From positions 2,576,501 through 2,640,500 of the forward strand of contig NC_135568.1 in assembly GCF_964340395.1 (NCBI RefSeq): a stretch of DNA of 64,000 bases, in the 5' to 3' direction. This DNA is from Glandiceps talaboti (taxonomy: Eukaryota; Hemichordata; Enteropneusta; Spengelidae). Within the stretch, counting starts at the first letter, position 1, and each line of letters starts with the position of its first letter. The translations under genes were made by a program, and so were the position numbers. The notes under the pieces were generated by a model. The model saw only the letters and a list, made by a program, of their open reading frames with translations. It ran no database searches and had not been told where the DNA came from. Shown piece by piece: positions 63,450-64,000 of the stretch.

Positions 63450-63558
63450 TGTCAGCTACTCGTTGTGTTACTGTATTTATATGTGTAAGGTGTGAAAGAA
63501 TTTATTGACAGTTAATTGTGTATTGTTTCTATGCATATACAAGGGGTCCTCAGATTTG

Positions 63559-63999
63559 TCAGGTGATGTTACTTTTGAAGTTCGTTATGTAGAACTTGTT
63601 TTCGTGTCGGCACTTTGAGATGAGTTCAGATTTTTTGTTGAGAAGTGTTTGTTTGTCGGCGTTGAGGATGCAGAGTTTTTCAGTTAGGCAGAGGTCGCAT
63701 CGTTTGGTTTCGTTACTGTATGGGCGTGCTCTCTGTGATATAGACCAGTCTACTTTGAACGTTTTTTTATTTCTTTTCAGCTGCCAGATGTATTTCGAAA
63801 GTTCAGTGCTATTTGCGTATTTTTCGTGTCTGAAGGTTAGGTTGTGGTTATTGTATCTTTGTTTGAAGGCATGTTCAGTCAGGCCGATGTACAGTTTGGG
63901 GGGTTGGTTGCATTCCTCTCTTTTTACTTCTGCGTTGTAGATTATACTGGTGGTCAGGCAGCTTTCCTGTAGGGGGCATGTACTTTTGTTTCGGCAGTT
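63559..63999 (-). CDS. PLE ORF C-terminus: GIY-YIG endonuclease domain (partial)
   Basis: 146 residues to a TGA at 63,561-63,559, with the N-terminal part outside the window. Visible order: a Cys-rich segment (NCRNKSTCPLQESC) characteristic of PLE nuclease domains; SIIYNAEV and KLYIGLTEHAFKQRYNNH, corresponding to the GIY and YIG strands and the catalytic-Arg helix; STELSKYIWQL with the conserved Glu; then a second Cys motif RCDLCLTEKLCI and ELISKCRHENKFYI near the end. The domain nicks target DNA to prime reverse transcription. The frame is intact and the key residues are present, suggesting recent activity. The opposite-strand ORF at 63,596-63,940 is a shadow. Confidence 0.9.
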   Translation of the reverse strand, partial: NCRNKSTCPLQESCLTTSIIYNAEVKREECNQPPKLYIGLTEHAFKQRYNNHNLTFRHEKYANSTELSKYIWQLKRNKKTFKVDWSISQRARPYSNETKRCDLCLTEKLCILNADKQTLLNKKSELISKCRHENKFYITNFKSNIT

Positions 64000-64000
64000 G

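Larger units (their letters stand above)
63373..64000 (-). mobile_element. Penelope-like retroelement, 3' end, cut by window edge
   Basis: On the minus strand, in order: the C-terminal part of a GIY-YIG-bearing ORF (63,559-63,999), about 110 bp of non-coding DNA, a hammerhead ribozyme (63,407-63,449), a short tail (AGCACCTCAAGTTCCAACCA) and (TA)n. Penelope-like elements (PLEs) encode a reverse transcriptase followed by a GIY-YIG endonuclease and are known to carry hammerhead ribozymes in their terminal repeats. The reverse transcriptase and 5' part lie beyond the right end. The ORF portion visible has no stop or frameshift, so the copy may be young. Confidence 0.88.

Noticed and set aside
63596-63940. 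114-codon plus-strand ORF at the right edge
   Set aside because: It is the antisense shadow of the GIY-YIG domain on the minus strand, which has clear family motifs.

Overview
The window is nuclear DNA of a eukaryote, most likely a marine invertebrate animal. It is AT-rich, has no dense set of long ORFs, and carries dozens of pure microsatellites, several minisatellite arrays, a tRNA-derived SINE, small inverted-repeat (MITE-like) elements and, at the right edge, the 3' end of a Penelope-like retroelement. I cannot name the species. No complete protein-coding gene can be read. The host coding calls are candidate exons inferred from start context, splice-site consensus and reading-frame quality, and they are low confidence. 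Nearly all long ORFs are translations of tetranucleotide repeats and are omitted.

Left part (about 1-25.3 kb). CpG is strongly depleted: I count about 2-6 per 600 bp in samples. In an invertebrate with mosaic methylation this suggests a methylated gene body. Candidate minus-strand exons lie at 13.9, 10.4, 7.6, 4.1, 3.7 and 1.5 kb. They fit a minus-strand gene whose first coding exon (MADDKQ, then a consensus donor) is at 26.04 kb. The phases of the 26.04, 13.9 and 10.4 kb candidates are mutually compatible. The rest is tandem arrays, the SINE, foldback elements and two copies of a terminal-inverted-repeat element.

Boundary (about 25.3-26.5 kb). CpG density rises abruptly. A possible divergent promoter of about 330 bp separates the minus-strand exon at 26.04 kb from a plus-strand candidate first exon (start 26,373, donor at 26,440).

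Right part (about 26.5-63.3 kb). CpG is not depleted (about 19 per 600 bp in two samples) and the DNA reads as unmethylated, mostly intergenic sequence. It holds a 28-bp minisatellite of about 26 copies (36.6-37.4 kb), very many compound (TCTG)n, (TGTA)n, (TC)n and (CA)n tracts, inverted copies of the same dispersed repeats seen on the left, a cluster of four perfect octamer motifs near 46.1 kb, palindromic elements at 35.0, 55.8 and 59.7 kb, and a few unrecognised short ORFs that look more protein-like than the rest.

Right edge (63.37-64.0 kb). The minus strand carries the C-terminal 146 residues of a Penelope-like element ORF with a GIY-YIG endonuclease domain. About 110 bp downstream is a complete hammerhead ribozyme fold, followed by a (TA)n tract. 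This is the best-supported and most interesting feature of the window.
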